Origin: Verrucomicrobiaceae bacterium
GTDB lineage: Bacteria > Verrucomicrobiota > Verrucomicrobiia > Verrucomicrobiales > Verrucomicrobiaceae
DNA: 64,000 nucleotides
NCBI GenBank assembly: GCA_947507875.1
Contig: CANNQP010000020.1
Span: forward strand, 1-64,000
Direction of reading: 5' to 3'
The position numbers were made by a program, and so were the translations under genes. The notes below the pieces were generated by a model. It did not search any database. It saw only the letters and a program-made list of their open reading frames with translations, and was not told the origin of the DNA. How positions within the stretch are numbered: the stretch's first letter is position 1; each line of letters opens with the position of its first letter. Of the stretch, positions 1-10,883 are shown one piece after another.

Positions 1-66
1 AGTGAAACGCTGTTGCGCCGATGATAGTATGGCGATAGGCCATGCGAAAGTAGGACGCCGCCAGAT
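1..66 (+). rRNA. rrf: 5S ribosomal RNA, 3' part
   Basis: The first 66 bases match the 3' half of a bacterial 5S rRNA. They contain the GCCGATGATAGTATGG-type helix IV/V sequence, the CATGCGAAAGTAGGACG loop E region, and a terminal GCCGCCAG that would pair with the 5' end lying outside the window. A strong intrinsic terminator follows directly. This is therefore the end of an rRNA operon transcribed rightwards into the window. The exact 3' end is estimated from the conserved closing helix. Confidence 0.9.
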
Positions 67-70
67 TACA

Positions 71-100
71 AACCCCTCTCCGAAAGGTTAGGGGTTTTTT
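71..100 (+). terminator. Rho-independent terminator of the rRNA operon
   Basis: The arms AACCCCT (71-77) and AGGGGTT (90-96) form a stem around a CC-GAAA-GG inner loop, and a run of T residues ends at 100. It sits immediately after the 5S rRNA and before the convergent bioA gene. Confidence 0.9.
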
Positions 101-155
101 CTTCCCTCCCCTCATTCCCCCTTTTATTGATCGACTTTTCGGAGAATGGGATGAA

Positions 156-1415
156 TTAAGCTAAGTCATCAAGAGATAGCGCAATCGCCTCAACCATTTC
201 GCTAATCTCTTTTAAACTTGTGGCCAACGGTGGCATCAGAACGACCGTGTTTCCGATAGGTCTGGTTAAAAGCCCATGCTTTCTTGCTTGGAGACAAATT
301 TTGGCACCCCATGCCTCAATCATTGATGGCGGGCTTAGTTCGATTCCTGCAATCAATCCACATTGACGGACTTCACGGACGGAAGCCTTCTTGCTTAGCC
401 TGTCGAGTTCGTTTCGAAGGTGTTCGATTTTTGAGGGTAAGCTATCCAATGTTCTCTCTTCTTCAAAAACTTGAAGGTTTCCCAAGGCGGCTGCACAGCC
501 TAGTTGGCTGCCAGTGTAGCTATGTCCATAATAAAAGGTCTTGTCTGTATCTTGGAAGCCATCAAAAACGCGTGTTGTAGTTAGCGTGGCAGCCATAGGA
601 AGGTAGCCTCCGGTAAAGCCTTTGGCGAGACATAGAAAGTCAGGGCTAACCTCTTCCTGCTGACAGGCAAACATCGTTCCGGTGCGACCAAATCCCGTCA
701 TGACTTCATCGAGAATGAGGAAGATGTTTCGCTTTTGGCACCACGAGGAAAGTGCGCTAAGCATCCCTCTTGGCCACAATTGCATGCCTGCACTGCCTTG
801 TATGAGAGGTTCAATGATGACGGCTGCTAAGTGCTCCGTTTGTTGTGTGTCCATGCTCTGGAGGACGTCCAGATTAGACACTCGCTGAGTCGGGTAACCA
901 AAATCATTGCCGCTTCCTTTGAAAAGCGGAATGCCTCCCAAGCTTGCAGCACCAAGGGTGTCTCCGTGATAGGCTCGATCAAAGCTGACAATGGTATCAC
1001 GCTTAGGGTGCCCATTTTGCTTCCAATACTGCAAGGCCATTCGGACCGCACACTCGATAGCGGTCGAGCCATTATCGGAATAGAAAACCCGCTTTAACGG
1101 ACTGTTTGGTAACAACCCGATGAGTTTTTCTGCCAATTGAATGGCGGGCTCATGAGAAAATCCAAGAAAAGAGGTATGTGCGACCTTTCCTAACTGGTTC
1201 TTGATCGATGCATTAATGGTTGGGTGGTTATGTCCATGGATGTTTGTCCAAATGGAGCTGTTCCCGTCAAGGTAGCTTCGTCCGTGCTGATCAACTAGTT
1301 TACAACCTTGTGCTGAGGTTAGCAGAAGGGGCTCATGATCCTGAGCGCACCATGCTTGCATGGGGGTGAATGGATGCCACAAGAGCTGCTTTTCGAGTTC
1401 TACCAGATCGGTCAT
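156..1415 (-). CDS. bioA: Adenosylmethionine-8-amino-7-oxononanoate aminotransferase
   Basis: This 419-residue protein is a class III PLP-dependent aminotransferase of biotin synthesis. It converts KAPA to DAPA with S-adenosylmethionine as amino donor. The N-terminal WHPFTPM is the BioA hallmark. Other visible motifs are NGSTAIE (~115-121, PLP phosphate site), DEVMTGFGRTG (236-246), and the Schiff-base lysine K265 in LAKGFTGGYLPM. Length is normal for BioA and the start is ATG. No other bio gene is adjacent, so it appears to be a stand-alone gene. A TTGACA-like hexamer (complement of 1461-1466) lies about 50 bases upstream in AT-rich DNA, but I cannot assign a -10 box. No BirA operator is recognisable. 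Confidence 0.95.
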   Translation of the reverse strand: MTDLVELEKQLLWHPFTPMQAWCAQDHEPLLLTSAQGCKLVDQHGRSYLDGNSSIWTNIHGHNHPTINASIKNQLGKVAHTSFLGFSHEPAIQLAEKLIGLLPNSPLKRVFYSDNGSTAIECAVRMALQYWKQNGHPKRDTIVSFDRAYHGDTLGAASLGGIPLFKGSGNDFGYPTQRVSNLDVLQSMDTQQTEHLAAVIIEPLIQGSAGMQLWPRGMLSALSSWCQKRNIFLILDEVMTGFGRTGTMFACQQEEVSPDFLCLAKGFTGGYLPMAATLTTTRVFDGFQDTDKTFYYGHSYTGSQLGCAAALGNLQVFEEERTLDSLPSKIEHLRNELDRLSKKASVREVRQCGLIAGIELSPPSMIEAWGAKICLQARKHGLLTRPIGNTVVLMPPLATSLKEISEMVEAIALSLDDLA

Positions 1416-1567
1416 AATGTCTCGGGTTCTTTGCTACCCCAATTTATTCTATTCTGTTTTTGTCAAATCATGGGGATAGTAGGCCGTGGGTATGAAAAAT
1501 GAAACAACGCCAGACATCGTGTCTTATTGAATCGACATGATTTCTGTTTCGCTTATTGCTCAAGCTG

Positions 1568-1584
1568 TCATGCCACAGGCATGA
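1568..1584. repeat. Small perfect dyad in the bioA / DUF255 intergenic gap
   Basis: TCATGCC-ACA-GGCATGA is a perfect 7-bp inverted repeat with a 3-base centre. It lies in the 257-base gap between bioA and the end of the upstream DUF255 gene. No T-run follows on either strand, so it is not a canonical terminator. It could be an RNA hairpin or a protein site. Nothing else is recognisable in this gap. Confidence 0.4.
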
Positions 1585-1672
1585 TGTGAGTAAGGTCTAT
1601 GTCATGCATGCTAACTGCTGTTTTCATGGCCACACGCGTGCGGAAACCTGTCCGTGGTGCGCGGTGTCTAAT

Positions 1673-3829
<2,157 letters not shown>

Positions 3830-3990
3830 AGCTGAAAAAACGTACGGGGCGCGGTCAGGGTTGCAGGGGGCAGGGTAGAGCAGCAAGGGGCAAGTTCACC
3901 CAAAACTCAAAGCTGCCGCACGTATTGGCCGATCTGTTCTGCTTTGACTGCGACGTTGACAGAGGGGGCACGGGAGTTGCATCTTTTGAC

Positions 3991-4683
3991 ATGAGGCTAT
4001 TCCTTTTTTACGCAGCGTTACTTTTGACCTGGAAGACGGTCTTGCCTGGCCAAGCGCAGGCGGAATTAGCTACGGAAAGCGAAGTGATTGAATTGAAGTC
4101 AAAGCCGGAGGATGAAAGTGTGAGTGTGGAGTTTGTTTTCTTCAATAAAGGTAACAAGCCCGTCCGCGTGCTGACCATTGATAGCGCATGTAGTTGCCTT
4201 AGTGCCTCACTGGACAAGGCGGTCTATGCTCCTGGTGAAAAAGGTGTGGGTAAGGCAGAATTCAAGGTGTCTAGCTTCACCGGTAGGCATGAAAAAACCG
4301 TGCACGTGCAAACGGATGATCCTGCGCAGCCTGAGTGGATCATTCACTTTGCCTTGGAGGTGCCAGAAGTCGTAAAAATCGAGCCCAAAACACTACAGTG
4401 GTGGCTGGGAGAGGAAGCCGTGGCACGCACCACGCGTATTATGATGACGGGCGTTAGTCCGATGAATATCACTAACATCACTTCGACTCGCGAAGGGGTG
4501 GAGTTCTCTTGGAAAGAGGTGCAGTCTGGCCGTGAGTATGAGGTTACGGTGAAACCCAAAAGCACTGCTGATGTCATGCTAGGCGCGCTAAAGATCGAGA
4601 CCGATAGCAAGATCCCGAAGTATCAGCGGCAGCTCGCCTTCTTTTCTATTTTTCGTAAGCCAGAGGAGCCGAAAGCGCCATGA
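3991..4683 (+). CDS. DUF1573 domain protein, exported
   Basis: A 230-residue protein. It starts with a signal peptide (MRLFLFYAALLLTWK...GQAQA), then has an immunoglobulin-like DUF1573 domain whose typical CSCLSASLDK stretch lies near residue 70. A second beta-rich segment fills the C-terminal half. DUF1573 proteins are periplasmic and have no defined activity. The ATG at 3991 is chosen because it directly precedes the hydrophobic signal; the frame is open back to 3925. Its last four bases overlap the next gene in an ATGA arrangement, so the two are almost certainly co-translated. Confidence 0.85.
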   Translation: MRLFLFYAALLLTWKTVLPGQAQAELATESEVIELKSKPEDESVSVEFVFFNKGNKPVRVLTIDSACSCLSASLDKAVYAPGEKGVGKAEFKVSSFTGRHEKTVHVQTDDPAQPEWIIHFALEVPEVVKIEPKTLQWWLGEEAVARTTRIMMTGVSPMNITNITSTREGVEFSWKEVQSGREYEVTVKPKSTADVMLGALKIETDSKIPKYQRQLAFFSIFRKPEEPKAP

Positions 4684-5120
4684 GGCAGTTGGTGATGCAA
4701 TCGGCTATACTTCTCTGCCTATCGGCAGTCGCCGCCTGGATTTCTTATGGTCTGCATCCACGTGCTCCTGCTCTTTATGCAGTGGTCGCTGAGGTTGCGG
4801 TCGATGAACTGACTGTGCAGCAGGTGAGGGACCGTTGGGGTGATCGAGTCATCTGGCTCGATGCTCGTCCGCGTGAGCAATATCTAGCGGAGCATATTCC
4901 TGGTGCGCGACTTTTGAATGAGCAGGAGTTTGAGGTCCAGCTTTTGGAATTACTGCAGGATCTCGAGCGCGCGGATCGACCTGTCATCATCTACTGCAGT
5001 GGCCAGAGGTGCGAGGCGAGTCGCCGCGTGCGGGAAAGGCTGATCGCTAGTGTGCCCCTGGACGATTGTTACATTCTTCACGGTGGCTGGTCCGAGTGGA
5101 AGGCGAGTCGTCAGCCTTGA
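4680..5120 (+). CDS. Membrane-anchored rhodanese-domain protein
   Basis: A 146-residue protein with an N-terminal membrane segment (~5-24) and one rhodanese domain. WLDARPREQYLAEHIPGA is the family CH2-type region. The active-site loop YCSGQRCEASRRVRE contains the persulfide-forming cysteine (~C108). It ends with the HGGWSEW motif. The four-base overlap with the DUF1573 gene makes a two-gene operon. Co-occurrence of DUF1573 and rhodanese proteins suggests a shared envelope sulfur or thiol role, which is inference. The stop codon lies within the left arm of a strong hairpin. Confidence 0.9.
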   Translation: MRQLVMQSAILLCLSAVAAWISYGLHPRAPALYAVVAEVAVDELTVQQVRDRWGDRVIWLDARPREQYLAEHIPGARLLNEQEFEVQLLELLQDLERADRPVIIYCSGQRCEASRRVRERLIASVPLDDCYILHGGWSEWKASRQP

Positions 5121-5138
5121 TGAACTCAAGGCTGACGA
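5108..5138. terminator. Strong hairpin between convergent rhodanese and pyk genes
   Basis: CGTCAGCCTTGA (5109-5120) and TCAAGGCTGACG (5126-5137) are perfectly complementary. One further T-A pair extends the stem to 13 bp around a 5-base loop. The left arm contains the rhodanese stop codon, and pyk ends 28 bases further on. There is no T-run on either side. It is a likely bidirectional transcript-end structure, but not a classical intrinsic terminator. Confidence 0.5.
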
Positions 5139-5165
5139 GTTACATGCGCTTCATGCGCGATTCGA

Positions 5166-6575
5166 TCAAGCTTCGCGTAGCAGGATGGCATCGACATTCA
5201 CGCCATCATAAAGTGCATCGCTCAAAATGACCAAGGGGTCACCGGGCTTCACGAGAGAGTGATGATGGAGGAGGTCGATGGCATCACGGATGGACTTTTC
5301 CGGATTACCTTCTTCAAACGGCAGCACGTAAGGTTGCACCCCTCTTGCCGTGACCAGCGCTCGACTGACATGGAGCTTCGGTGTGAAGGCGAAGATCGGC
5401 GCAAACTGGGGCCGTTGATGAGCCAGGAGGTGTGCCATGACACCGCGTAGGGTGAAGACCAGCAGCTTTGAACCAGGAATGTCGTTGGCCAAGAGGATGG
5501 CTGCCTTGACGGTCTTGTGTTTGTTCGTTTTCAGCGGAGCGTCACTCGCGAAGCGACCGGAAGGATACTTTTGCTCAATGCGGCGGATGACGCTGTCGAG
5601 CACCTCCACGCACTTGTCTGGGTAGCGCCCCACACTGGTCTCTCCACTGAGCATGACACAGTCCACTTGCTCAATCACGGCATTGAAAATGTCCGTGACC
5701 TCAGCGCGAGTCGGCACGGGATTTTCGATCATACTTTCCAGCATTTGTGTAGCCACGATGACCTTACGGCCATGGAAAGAACAGCGCTCGACGATATGAC
5801 GCTGAATGAGCGGCAGGTCCTCAATAGGGCACTCACTCCCGAGGTCACCCCGAGCGATCATGATCCCGCCACTGGCCTCAACCAGCGTATCGATATTTTT
5901 CAGGGCTTGCTGATTTTCGATCTTCGCGATGACGCGGGCTTTGCTGCCTTTTTGTTCGAGCAGCAGATTCAGATGCTGAATGTGGCCGGGCTCACGGGCA
6001 AAACTGAGGGCAAAGTAGTCCACCCCAAGCTCGACGCCGAGATCGAGGTCTGCATAATCTTTCTTGGTCAGTGGAGGCAGGCGCACGTCGACCCCTGGCA
6101 GGTTGATGTGTCTGCGGCTTTTCATCTCGCCCTGCGTGAGCACCGTAGCTACGACATGCTTCTGAGTCACGGTGTGGGCTTTCACCTGAATCATGCCTCC
6201 ATCAATAAAGATGACATCACCCGGCTTCAGATCTTTCCCCAGATCGGGATAATTCACCGTGCAGGAGTAAGTGGTGGTCTGCTGAACGTCAGGCGTGCAG
6301 CGAAATTCGACTTCGTCGCCAACTTTGAGCTGCCAAGGTTGTTCGACATCTCCCGTGCGGATGCTGGGTCCGGTGAGGTCCATAAGCACGGCGATTTCAC
6401 GTCCTGCGTTAGCAGCTGATTCACGGATTCGACCATAGACCGTGCGCACCCAATCGTGGGATGCATGGCTCATGTTTAGCCGAAAAATGTCGGCTCCTTT
6501 GGCGATTAGACTGGTGATAACTTCGGCACTCTCGGTGACCGGGCCTAGGGTGCATAGGATCTTGGTTTTGCGCAT
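5166..6575 (-). CDS. pyk: Pyruvate kinase
   Basis: A 469-residue glycolytic enzyme that transfers phosphate from phosphoenolpyruvate to ADP. Motifs in order: TKILCTLGP at the N-terminus, RLNMSHASHDW, TGPSIRTG, IAKIENQQALKNID with the catalytic lysine, GGIMIARGDLG (Mg binding), VIVATQMLESM, PTRAEVTDIFNAV, and MLSGETSVGRYP. The C-terminal allosteric-type domain (DAPLKTNKHK onward) is present. The ATG at 6575 fits family N-termini best; in-frame ATGs at 6584 and 6629 are alternatives, and none has a clear ribosome binding site. It lies 91 bases downstream of ftsZ on the same strand and may be read through from the division genes. Confidence 0.95.
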   Translation of the reverse strand: MRKTKILCTLGPVTESAEVITSLIAKGADIFRLNMSHASHDWVRTVYGRIRESAANAGREIAVLMDLTGPSIRTGDVEQPWQLKVGDEVEFRCTPDVQQTTTYSCTVNYPDLGKDLKPGDVIFIDGGMIQVKAHTVTQKHVVATVLTQGEMKSRRHINLPGVDVRLPPLTKKDYADLDLGVELGVDYFALSFAREPGHIQHLNLLLEQKGSKARVIAKIENQQALKNIDTLVEASGGIMIARGDLGSECPIEDLPLIQRHIVERCSFHGRKVIVATQMLESMIENPVPTRAEVTDIFNAVIEQVDCVMLSGETSVGRYPDKCVEVLDSVIRRIEQKYPSGRFASDAPLKTNKHKTVKAAILLANDIPGSKLLVFTLRGVMAHLLAHQRPQFAPIFAFTPKLHVSRALVTARGVQPYVLPFEEGNPEKSIRDAIDLLHHHSLVKPGDPLVILSDALYDGVNVDAILLREA

Positions 6576-6666
6576 GAGCGGCATTGGATGGCAGTGAGGC
6601 CGCTTCTGTTCAAGCAGCAAGCCTGCCATCTCACAAAGGAATCCCCCAGCTGGTCAAAACCCGCGC

Positions 6667-8595
6667 TTAGCGTTTGAGTTTGCGCTTGAGACGCATCCAG
6701 GTGGGTACGTCCAGGTCTTCTCCTCCATCAGCCAGCACAGGCTCAGTTTCCTTGAAACGTCCTCGATCTTCTTCATTACCAAAACGGAAGGCAGTTTGCT
6801 CACCTGTAGGAATCGGTGAGTGGTTGGACATGCTTTGGCTTTTCGGAGCGGGGACAAGAGATTGGGTTGAAGGCGGAACCTGCGGTGGGGCGTAGGCTGT
6901 ATCTTCCGGCGGCACGGATGGCATGGGAGCCGCTGAGGAGGGGGTGGTAGCCATAGCATCCTCCAAGCCTGCTCTTGGGGCAGGGGCGGTCCTATTCAGG
7001 TTGATGGGTACAAAATCTTCAATCGAGAGTTTCTTCTCCTGCTGCGGCTGTGGCACATTAGCAATGGCGTTTGGCTGCTCTTCCTCCAAGTCTTTTTCCC
7101 TGCTGTGTTCGACAGGCGCTTTCTGCGCAATTTGATCGAGGGCCTCTGCGGTTTCGACTGGCGTGGGAATGGTTTGGGAGATCGCTTGGGAGGCTTTCCC
7201 GAGTGCGCTTATCGCTTCATTGAAGATGGCATCGTCAGTAAGGTTTGTCTCCGGTTTTTCTACGGGTCGTTTGGCGGTTGAAAACTCTTCTTGAGGGAAA
7301 AGCAGTTCTTCTATCTCTGCGACAGGCATCGGCTTTGGCGCTTCGACTGGAAGGGCTTTGGTAGGTGCAGCTTTGGGTGCGGGTTGGCGCGGCGTTTCTG
7401 CTGCTTGAGGCTGGGGCGCTGTTGAGTTTGCCGTGTCGTCTTTTGTAGACGCAGGTTTGGGGTTTGATAAGGAAACAGGCTCTGTCGAGACGGTTTTTGG
7501 CTGGGTTTTTTCGAGCTTTTGAATGACTTCGCGCAAAACGGGCATCTCTCGATGCTGCAACGGTAGCATTCCGGCTGGGGGCGCAGCGTCAGCGACTGCG
7601 TTAAGCTGGGCAAGTCCCAGAGAGCTGAGAAGCGTAACACAGACACTGTCTCCAAGCTTTGCATCGACAGCGACCCCGAAAAGAATGTGTGTCTGATCGG
7701 GTACGTTTTGGCCGAGCTGCTTCATGATCGCATCGACTTCCAGGAGGGTTAGGGATTCGCCTCCGGCAATGTGAACCAGTAGTGTGCGGGTTTGATGCAG
7801 CAATCGTCCTTGATCGATAAGCGGTGATTTGAGTGCACGTTTGACCGCTTCTTCTCCGCGGTTCTGGCCGCGTGCTTCACCAAATCCAAAGAGGCAGCGG
7901 CCGTTCGAGGTATTCAGGGCCGATGTTAGGTCATCAAGGCCCAATTTGACGAGGCCAGGTGTGGTCAGGATGGTCGAAACGGCACGCAGCGATTGGGCGA
8001 TGAGTTGGTCTGCTTGGGTGAAGGCTTTTTGAATGCCATCCTTGGGCAAGATGAGCTCTCCCATCCGATTGTTTTCAAAGAGAATTAGGGCATCCGCACG
8101 CTTTTGCAGCTGCTCAAGTGCGTCTTCAGCCTGCCTAAGGCGGCGCTTGCCTTCGAAGGAAAATGGCATCGTGGCGGTAAGGAACACTAGCGCGCCTGTG
8201 CTCTTGGCGATTTCTGCCACCACGGGAGCTGCACCGCTGCCTGTGCCTCCTCCTAGTCCCGTGCAAAGAAAGACGATGTCATGGCCATCCACGATTTCGC
8301 GGATCTGCTCGCGCGAGAACATGGCTGCCTCCCGGCCTAGCTCAGGATCTCCCCCCGCGCCGACTCCACGCATCAGCTCGGTGCCAAGCTGGATTTTGTA
8401 AGGAGCCATGGAGTGACTAAGCACACGGATGTCGGTGTGCATGGCGATGAGCTTGGCATCCACGGTGCGCTCAAGCGTAATCCGATCGAGCACATTACCA
8501 CCTGCGCCACCAATCCCTACGATGCAAGTTTTGAGGCTTCCGGGTTCCAGATTCTCTTTCAGGGCGTGACGATCATATTCGACCATGGTATGCAA
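6667..8595 (-). CDS. ftsZ: Cell division protein FtsZ, divergent, with long linker
   Basis: A 642-residue tubulin-like GTPase that forms the division ring. The GTPase core occupies about residues 20-330: IVGIGGAGGN (25-34), GVGAGGDPELG (78-88), and the tubulin signature as GGGTGSG (115-121) rather than the usual GGGTGTG. The T7 synergy loop reads TTPGLVKLGLDDL (211-223), so the usual Asn and first Asp are Lys217 and Gly219. About 290 residues of Pro/Gln/Glu-rich linker follow, far longer than the usual 50-100. It ends with a recognisable C-terminal peptide, DLDVPTWMRLKRKLKR. Third gene of ftsQ-ftsA-ftsZ, 65 bases after ftsA. An alternative ATG lies at 8586. Confidence 0.93.
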   Translation of the reverse strand: MHTMVEYDRHALKENLEPGSLKTCIVGIGGAGGNVLDRITLERTVDAKLIAMHTDIRVLSHSMAPYKIQLGTELMRGVGAGGDPELGREAAMFSREQIREIVDGHDIVFLCTGLGGGTGSGAAPVVAEIAKSTGALVFLTATMPFSFEGKRRLRQAEDALEQLQKRADALILFENNRMGELILPKDGIQKAFTQADQLIAQSLRAVSTILTTPGLVKLGLDDLTSALNTSNGRCLFGFGEARGQNRGEEAVKRALKSPLIDQGRLLHQTRTLLVHIAGGESLTLLEVDAIMKQLGQNVPDQTHILFGVAVDAKLGDSVCVTLLSSLGLAQLNAVADAAPPAGMLPLQHREMPVLREVIQKLEKTQPKTVSTEPVSLSNPKPASTKDDTANSTAPQPQAAETPRQPAPKAAPTKALPVEAPKPMPVAEIEELLFPQEEFSTAKRPVEKPETNLTDDAIFNEAISALGKASQAISQTIPTPVETAEALDQIAQKAPVEHSREKDLEEEQPNAIANVPQPQQEKKLSIEDFVPINLNRTAPAPRAGLEDAMATTPSSAAPMPSVPPEDTAYAPPQVPPSTQSLVPAPKSQSMSNHSPIPTGEQTAFRFGNEEDRGRFKETEPVLADGGEDLDVPTWMRLKRKLKR

Positions 8596-8660
8596 GGAGG
8601 TGAAGGGTGGGTCCGGAGGCGCTGGCAGTCAAAAAAGAGCCCGAAAGCGTTGCGAGAAAG

Positions 8661-9875
8661 TTAGGTTACGGAGGACAACAGGTCAGCCATCTTGCGCCCT
8701 AGCCGCAGCAGGGGTGACATGAAGGGCTTCTCCTGGTCGAGAATCTGAGCATAACGAATGAGGCCAATCGGTGCGGAGAACTGAGGTTTCTCAAACATCG
8801 CCGTGACACCACTGACAGGAGCAGACCCGGAGCGTGTCACACGTCTCTGAAACACATCTTGTGCCACTACGTCAATACCTTTCAGTAGGCTGGTGCCACC
8901 GGTCAGATAAACTCCAGCCGCGAGGCGGCTGATATGCTTGTCACAACGCATGCGCACCTGCTCGAAAATCTCCCTCACACGCATGTGAATGACTTCGTTA
9001 AGAAAGGCGCGCTCCACTTCTGCGATCATAAATCCGTTGTCATCTTCCACACGGACGATGTCATCGGGATCGACATCTTCATAGTTACAAGACCCTTCGT
9101 TGATTTTTAACTCTTCTGCATAGCGGTCGCGGATCTCCACCGCCATGGCAATGTCTTGAGTAATATGATCGCCTCCGAGCGGCACGCACCCTGAGGCAGC
9201 GATCATGGAGTCTTCATACAAGACGTAGTCAGCAGTGCCTCCGCCGATGTCGATCATAAGCGCGCCTTGTTGCTTGGCCTCCTTGGTGAGTACGACCTGC
9301 GCTGCAGCGATGGCGGTGAAGACGACATCCTCCACCTCCAGTGAGACTTCCCGTACACATTTGACGGCGTTCTGAATGCGTCCGCGCACGCCGTGAATGA
9401 TGTGATAGTCTGCCTCAAGCACGCTCCCCTCTCGGCCGATAGGTTGGCGCACGCCTTCCTGGCCATCGACAATGTATTGACGTGTGATGCTGTGCAGGAA
9501 GACATTTTCCTGTGGGATCTCGACATGGCGTGCGATCTCTTTCGCGGATTCCACATCGTCCTCTGTGATTTCCGTTTGTTCTTCAGGTAGTCGCCATGCT
9601 CCACGACTCCCGAGGCTCCGGATGTGGCCACCCGTGACGCCGAGAAAGACGGTGCGAATCATGACTTCGCTGGGTTCTTCTGCGCGCACGATGGCATCAT
9701 TCAGCACCATCTGCACTTTTTGGAAATCCACGATTTCTCCTTTCCTCACGCCACTGGAGGGGGCCGTGCCCACTCCGATGATCTTGATCGTGCCGTCGCG
9801 CTTGGCCTCGCCGACAACGACGCAAATTTTGCTCGTGCCAATCTCTAGTCCTGCGTAGATGGTGCTTTTTGCCAT
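8661..9875 (-). CDS. ftsA: Cell division protein FtsA
   Basis: A 404-residue actin-fold ATPase that tethers FtsZ to the membrane. Visible are the phosphate-1 region GLEIGTSKICVVVGE near the N-terminus, the FtsA-specific 1C subdomain (~80-160), the phosphate-2 motif IDIGGGTADYVLYED (~205-220), VPLGGDHITQDIA, and the adenosine motif YLTGGTSLLKGID. The C-terminus, LLRLGRKMADLLSSVT, could form the amphipathic membrane-targeting helix. It begins 15 bases after ftsQ and is almost certainly co-transcribed with it. Confidence 0.95.
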   Translation of the reverse strand: MAKSTIYAGLEIGTSKICVVVGEAKRDGTIKIIGVGTAPSSGVRKGEIVDFQKVQMVLNDAIVRAEEPSEVMIRTVFLGVTGGHIRSLGSRGAWRLPEEQTEITEDDVESAKEIARHVEIPQENVFLHSITRQYIVDGQEGVRQPIGREGSVLEADYHIIHGVRGRIQNAVKCVREVSLEVEDVVFTAIAAAQVVLTKEAKQQGALMIDIGGGTADYVLYEDSMIAASGCVPLGGDHITQDIAMAVEIRDRYAEELKINEGSCNYEDVDPDDIVRVEDDNGFMIAEVERAFLNEVIHMRVREIFEQVRMRCDKHISRLAAGVYLTGGTSLLKGIDVVAQDVFQRRVTRSGSAPVSGVTAMFEKPQFSAPIGLIRYAQILDQEKPFMSPLLRLGRKMADLLSSVT

Positions 9876-9890
9876 GATGGTTTAGGGGGC

Positions 9891-10883
9891 TCAGGGTGGG
9901 GTAAGCTTCATGCTGGTTTTCGGTGAACGAGCAGAGGCTGTGAGTGGATCTTGCAGCCCCTCTAAATCGGGGGCTTCACGGAACGTGATGGGGATGTTTT
10001 CTCGCACGAGCACATTCAATGTGTCGATTTTCCAACCGCGATGCTGTGCTTCTAGGGCGATGCGATCCATGCGGGTGAGTTGGTCGTCCAAGTCATCAAT
10101 GCCAAAAAACACCCTTGCTCCGTCCTCAAAGGTTACGTTTAGGCCCCAAGTGTATTGGGTGGCGATTTCACGCACTGCGAGTGCGGTCTTCTCTTCTTGG
10201 CGTTTTTGCAGCTTTTCCAGCAAGCTTAACGCTGCCGTCACGGACAGGTCGCTGATTTTCTTCCCTGGCTGATTTTGGTTCAATGCTTCGTGTTGGATGA
10301 CGGGCAGCTTTGCGTAGGTCTCCGTCACGACTTCGCAGGGAAAGAGCGTTCCTTCCGCGTCCAGAAAATAGCCCGTTTCAGATGAGCCAGCGCGCATGCC
10401 GAGCTTCGCGCACGCGATCCAAGCGACGGGTTGCCTCTGATCTACCGTCAGGGTCATGCGTCCGTGATAGTCTCGACTGATCTTGACGGACTTGACCTGT
10501 GGCATCTCAAGAATCCGGCGCTGGATCTCGCGCAGGTTCACCGTCAGCAAATTCATTCCATGAGTGATAGCGCTGACTCTCACGATTTGCTCTGCGGTCG
10601 CAGGGCCTTCCGTTTTGACCACCACTTGGCGAAGGGTGAATTGGGGATTCTTCAAAAAAGCCTCACGCACGGTGACTTTCAGCAGTGCGAATAGGCAGAT
10701 GGCGCAAATGATACCCATGCCCCACTTGAAGCCGAGCCGTTGCTTCTCCGCTTTTTCCATCTCACGAAGTTTGGGCGAGTCTGGCTTGAGATTCACCTCC
10801 ATATACCCATCGGCGGCCTTCTTTGCCCGCTTGATTGCAGGCTTGGCGGCGGTGCGACGCGAGGATGATGAACCGGAAGACAT
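9891..10883 (-). CDS. ftsQ: Cell division protein FtsQ (POTRA domain)
   Basis: A 330-residue bitopic divisome protein. It has a basic cytoplasmic head (~1-50), one membrane segment (GMGIICAICLFALLKVTV, ~55-72), then a FtsQ-type POTRA domain beginning FTLRQVVVKTEG. The FtsQ beta domain follows, with QRQPVAWIACAKLG and a YFLDAEGTLFP loop typical of the family. The Pro-rich tail after ~310 is not conserved. First gene of the ftsQAZ group. The murein-synthesis genes that normally precede ftsQ are absent; a 475-base AT-rich gap lies upstream. Confidence 0.92.
   Translation of the reverse strand: MSSGSSSSRRTAAKPAIKRAKKAADGYMEVNLKPDSPKLREMEKAEKQRLGFKWGMGIICAICLFALLKVTVREAFLKNPQFTLRQVVVKTEGPATAEQIVRVSAITHGMNLLTVNLREIQRRILEMPQVKSVKISRDYHGRMTLTVDQRQPVAWIACAKLGMRAGSSETGYFLDAEGTLFPCEVVTETYAKLPVIQHEALNQNQPGKKISDLSVTAALSLLEKLQKRQEEKTALAVREIATQYTWGLNVTFEDGARVFFGIDDLDDQLTRMDRIALEAQHRGWKIDTLNVLVRENIPITFREAPDLEGLQDPLTASARSPKTSMKLTPP

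Noticed and set aside
5517..6419. A 300-codon open frame on the plus strand inside pyk
   Set aside because: It is fully antisense to the well-conserved pyruvate kinase and its composition mirrors that codon pattern; no family motif is present.
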